DNA from: Thiobacter sp964445085
GTDB taxonomy: Bacteria > Pseudomonadota > Gammaproteobacteria > Burkholderiales > Thiobacteraceae
Direction of reading: 5' to 3'
Length of the DNA stretch: 8,240 bases
Assembly (NCBI GenBank): GCA_964445085.1
Contig: CAYUJV010000126.1
Location: forward strand, 1 to 8,240
Below are positions 6,881 to 8,240 of this stretch, piece by piece. The translations under genes and the position numbers were made by a program. The notes beneath the pieces are model-generated. The model saw only the letters and a program-made list of their open reading frames with translations. It had not been told where the DNA came from and did no database searches. Positions within the stretch are counted from its first letter, which is position 1. Every line of letters starts with the position of its first letter.

Positions 6881-7537
6881 ATGACGCAAGACGAACTCAA
6901 GCAGGCGGTCGCGCGCGAAGCCATCCGCTTCGTGGAGCCCGGCCTCATCGGCGTGGGCACCGGCTCCACCGCCAACTATTTCATCGACGAGCTGGCCAAG
7001 ATCAAGCACAAGATCGACGGCGCGGTGGCCAGCTCCAAGGCCACCGCCGACCGCCTGGCCGCGCACGGCATCCGCGTGCTGGACCTCAACGATGCCGGCC
7101 AGCTGCCGTTATACGTGGACGGGGCGGACGAGATCACCGAGCACATGCACATGATCAAGGGCGGCGGCGGCGCGCTGACCCGGGAGAAAATCGTGGCCGC
7201 CGCCAGCGAAAAGTTCATCTGCATCGCCGATGGATCGAAGCTGGTGGACGTGCTGGGCAAGTTTCCCCTGCCGGTGGAGGTGATCCCCATGGCGCGCAGC
7301 TACGTGGCGCGCGAGCTGGTCAAGCTGGGCGGCCAGCCCAAGCTGCGCGAAGGCTTCATCACCGACAACGGCAACATCATCCTGGACGTGCACAACCTGA
7401 CGATCCTGAATCCGGTGGAGCTGGAGGGCATCATCAACCAGATCACCGGCGTCGTGACCAACGGCCTGTTCGCGCGCCGGCCGGCGGACCTGGCGCTGCT
7501 GGGGACGCCCCAGGGCGTGACCGCCCTGAAACGGTAA
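6881..7537 (+). CDS. rpiA: Ribose-5-phosphate isomerase A
   Basis: RpiA interconverts ribose 5-phosphate and ribulose 5-phosphate in the non-oxidative pentose phosphate pathway, in the cytoplasm. The 218-residue protein matches the usual length (E. coli 219). It carries the phosphate-binding loop GVGTGSTA (24-31), VDGADEI (79-85) with Asp80 and Asp83, KGGGGALTREK (93-103) with Lys93 and Glu102 in the positions of the E. coli active-site residues Asp81, Asp84, Lys94 and Glu103, then IADGSK (115-120), PLPVEVIP (129-136) and TDNGN (161-165). The start is supported by AGGA at proper spacing and by a promoter just upstream. It is divergent from ilvA. phoU follows 73 bp downstream on the same strand, so read-through into phoU is possible, although phoU also has its own candidate promoter region. 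Confidence 0.97.
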   Translation: MTQDELKQAVAREAIRFVEPGLIGVGTGSTANYFIDELAKIKHKIDGAVASSKATADRLAAHGIRVLDLNDAGQLPLYVDGADEITEHMHMIKGGGGALTREKIVAAASEKFICIADGSKLVDVLGKFPLPVEVIPMARSYVARELVKLGGQPKLREGFITDNGNIILDVHNLTILNPVELEGIINQITGVVTNGLFARRPADLALLGTPQGVTALKR

Positions 7538-7543
7538 AGGGCG
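7511..7543 (+). promoter_or_regulatory. Overlapping inverted repeats at the end of rpiA
   Basis: CAGGGCG (7511-7517) can pair perfectly with CGCCCTG (7522-7528) across a 4-nt loop. CGCCCT (7522-7527) can instead pair with AGGGCG (7538-7543), so the two hairpins exclude each other. They span the last rpiA codons and its stop. No T-run follows, so this is at best a weak or factor-dependent terminator or an RNA-stabilising end. Confidence 0.3.
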
Positions 7544-7551
7544 ACGCAAAA

Positions 7552-7569
7552 CTGTCATAATGCCTTCAT
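7552..7569 (+). promoter_or_regulatory. Pho-box-like site upstream of phoU
   Basis: CTGTCAT (7552-7558) matches the PhoB half-site exactly. After a 4-nt spacer (AATG) comes CCTTCAT (7563-7569), 5 of 7 to the half-site. This is the 7-4-7 layout of a Pho box, which binds PhoB under phosphate limitation. A TATACT (7569-7574, 5 of 6 to the -10 consensus) abuts it, without a good -35, as expected for an activated promoter. In E. coli the -10 lies about 10 bp further from the box, so the geometry is not canonical. Location 41 bp before phoU makes the call plausible. Confidence 0.5.
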
Positions 7570-7598
7570 ATACTTTGTCGGTTTCGGCATGAGGGCGC

Positions 7599-7604
7599 AG
7601 GAGA
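7599..7604 (+). promoter_or_regulatory. Ribosome binding site of phoU
   Basis: AGGAGA lies six bases before the ATG at 7611, a strong Shine-Dalgarno that fixes the start. Confidence 0.8.
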
Positions 7605-7610
7605 CAATCG

Positions 7611-8240
7611 ATGGCTGAACACACTTCCAAACAATTCGACGCCGAGCTCGAGGCGGTGCGCTCGCGCGTGCTGCAGATGGGCGGCCTGGTCGAGGAGCAG
7701 ATCATCCACGCGGTGGATGCCCTGATCAACGGCAACCTGGAGCTGGCGCAGACGGTGATCCAGAACGACCACCGGGTGAATGCCATGGAAGTGGCCCTGG
7801 ACGAGGACTGCAGCCACATCATCGCGCGCCGCCAGCCCACCGCGGGCGATCTGCGCATGCTGATGATGATCGTGAAGACCATCACCGACCTGGAACGCAT
7901 CGGCGACGAGGCGGCCAAGATCGCGCGCATGACCGAGCTGATCTACGAGTCCGACCGCATCGTGCAGCCGCGCTTCTCCCAGATCAAGCACATGAGCGAC
8001 CTGGTGCTGGACATGCTGCGCAAGGCGCTGGACGCCTTCGCCCGCCTCGACCCCACCGCCGCCACCAACATCGTGCGCCAGGACATGCAGGTGGACGACG
8101 AGTTCCGCATGGAGCTGCGTCACCTCATCACCTACATGATGGAAGACCCGCGCACCATCACCATGTTCATCGACATCCTGTTCGCCGCCAAGGCCATCGA
8201 GCGCATGGGCGACCACGCCAAGAACATGTCCGAGTACGTG
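7611..8240 (+). CDS. phoU: Phosphate signalling protein PhoU, 5' part (3' end outside window)
   Basis: PhoU is a cytoplasmic, peripheral membrane regulator that links the PstSCAB phosphate transporter to the PhoR sensor kinase and keeps the Pho regulon off when phosphate is plentiful. The frame is open from the ATG at 7611 to the window end, 210 residues; the family usually has about 235, so roughly 25 residues are missing. It consists of two homologous three-helix bundles. The paired metal-cluster motifs of the family are visible as DLERIGDEA (93-101) and AIERMGDHA (195-203). RQPTAGDLR (74-82) is another typical stretch, in the first bundle. The gene follows rpiA rather than pstB, so here phoU is not at the end of a pst operon, unless pst genes lie downstream. 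The Pho-box-like site upstream suggests its own phosphate-responsive expression. Confidence 0.95.
   Translation, partial: MAEHTSKQFDAELEAVRSRVLQMGGLVEEQIIHAVDALINGNLELAQTVIQNDHRVNAMEVALDEDCSHIIARRQPTAGDLRMLMMIVKTITDLERIGDEAAKIARMTELIYESDRIVQPRFSQIKHMSDLVLDMLRKALDAFARLDPTAATNIVRQDMQVDDEFRMELRHLITYMMEDPRTITMFIDILFAAKAIERMGDHAKNMSEYV

Noticed and set aside
7566..8216. A 216-codon minus-strand open frame antisense to phoU
   Set aside because: The + strand encodes an unmistakable PhoU with both metal motifs and a good ribosome binding site. The antisense product is His/Val/Asp-rich shadow sequence.
1..8240. Search for a mobile element, CRISPR array, phage genes, toxin-antitoxin pair, tRNA or riboswitch
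   Set aside because: All substantial DNA is accounted for by housekeeping or envelope genes with similar composition. I saw no terminal inverted repeats, transposase motifs, spaced repeat arrays or conserved RNA folds, and no gap is long enough to hide an operon.

Overview
The window reads as ordinary chromosome of a high-GC proteobacterium, most likely a betaproteobacterium of the Rhodocyclales/Nitrosomonadales type. This rests on the strongly GC-biased third codon positions, the protein flavour of the Slt, IlvA, RpiA and PhoU homologues, and the end of an Msh-type (MSHA pilus/secretion) locus at the left edge. The organism assignment is inference: no rRNA or tRNA lies in the window.

Layout, left to right. 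(1) Positions 1-723 (+) hold the C-terminal part of a proline/alanine-rich, TPR-containing MshN-like protein. (2) 861-1658 (+) encodes an exported dienelactone-hydrolase-family alpha/beta hydrolase. (3) 1669-3636 (-) encodes a periplasmic soluble lytic murein transglycosylase (Slt), convergent with the hydrolase across a 10-bp gap. (4) 3768-5153 (+) encodes a succinate-semialdehyde dehydrogenase of the Sad/YneI type, divergent from slt. (5) 5261-6781 (-) encodes biosynthetic threonine ammonia-lyase IlvA with two C-terminal ACT-like regulatory modules, convergent with the dehydrogenase. (6) 6881-7537 (+) encodes ribose-5-phosphate isomerase A, divergent from ilvA. (7) 7611-8240 (+) encodes PhoU, cut by the right edge. 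No non-genic stretch exceeds about 140 bases.

The genes do not form one pathway. They are mostly single-gene units in alternating orientation: envelope/pilus (mshN, slt), carbon metabolism (hydrolase, dehydrogenase, rpiA), isoleucine biosynthesis (ilvA) and phosphate control (phoU). The most informative non-coding signals are the compact ilvA/rpiA divergent promoter region, where a 15-bp near-palindrome overlaps promoter elements, and a Pho-box-like site just upstream of phoU. I see no mobile element, CRISPR array, phage gene or novel multigene system. Long open frames on the opposite strands of slt, ilvA and the dehydrogenase are best explained as GC-rich shadow frames.
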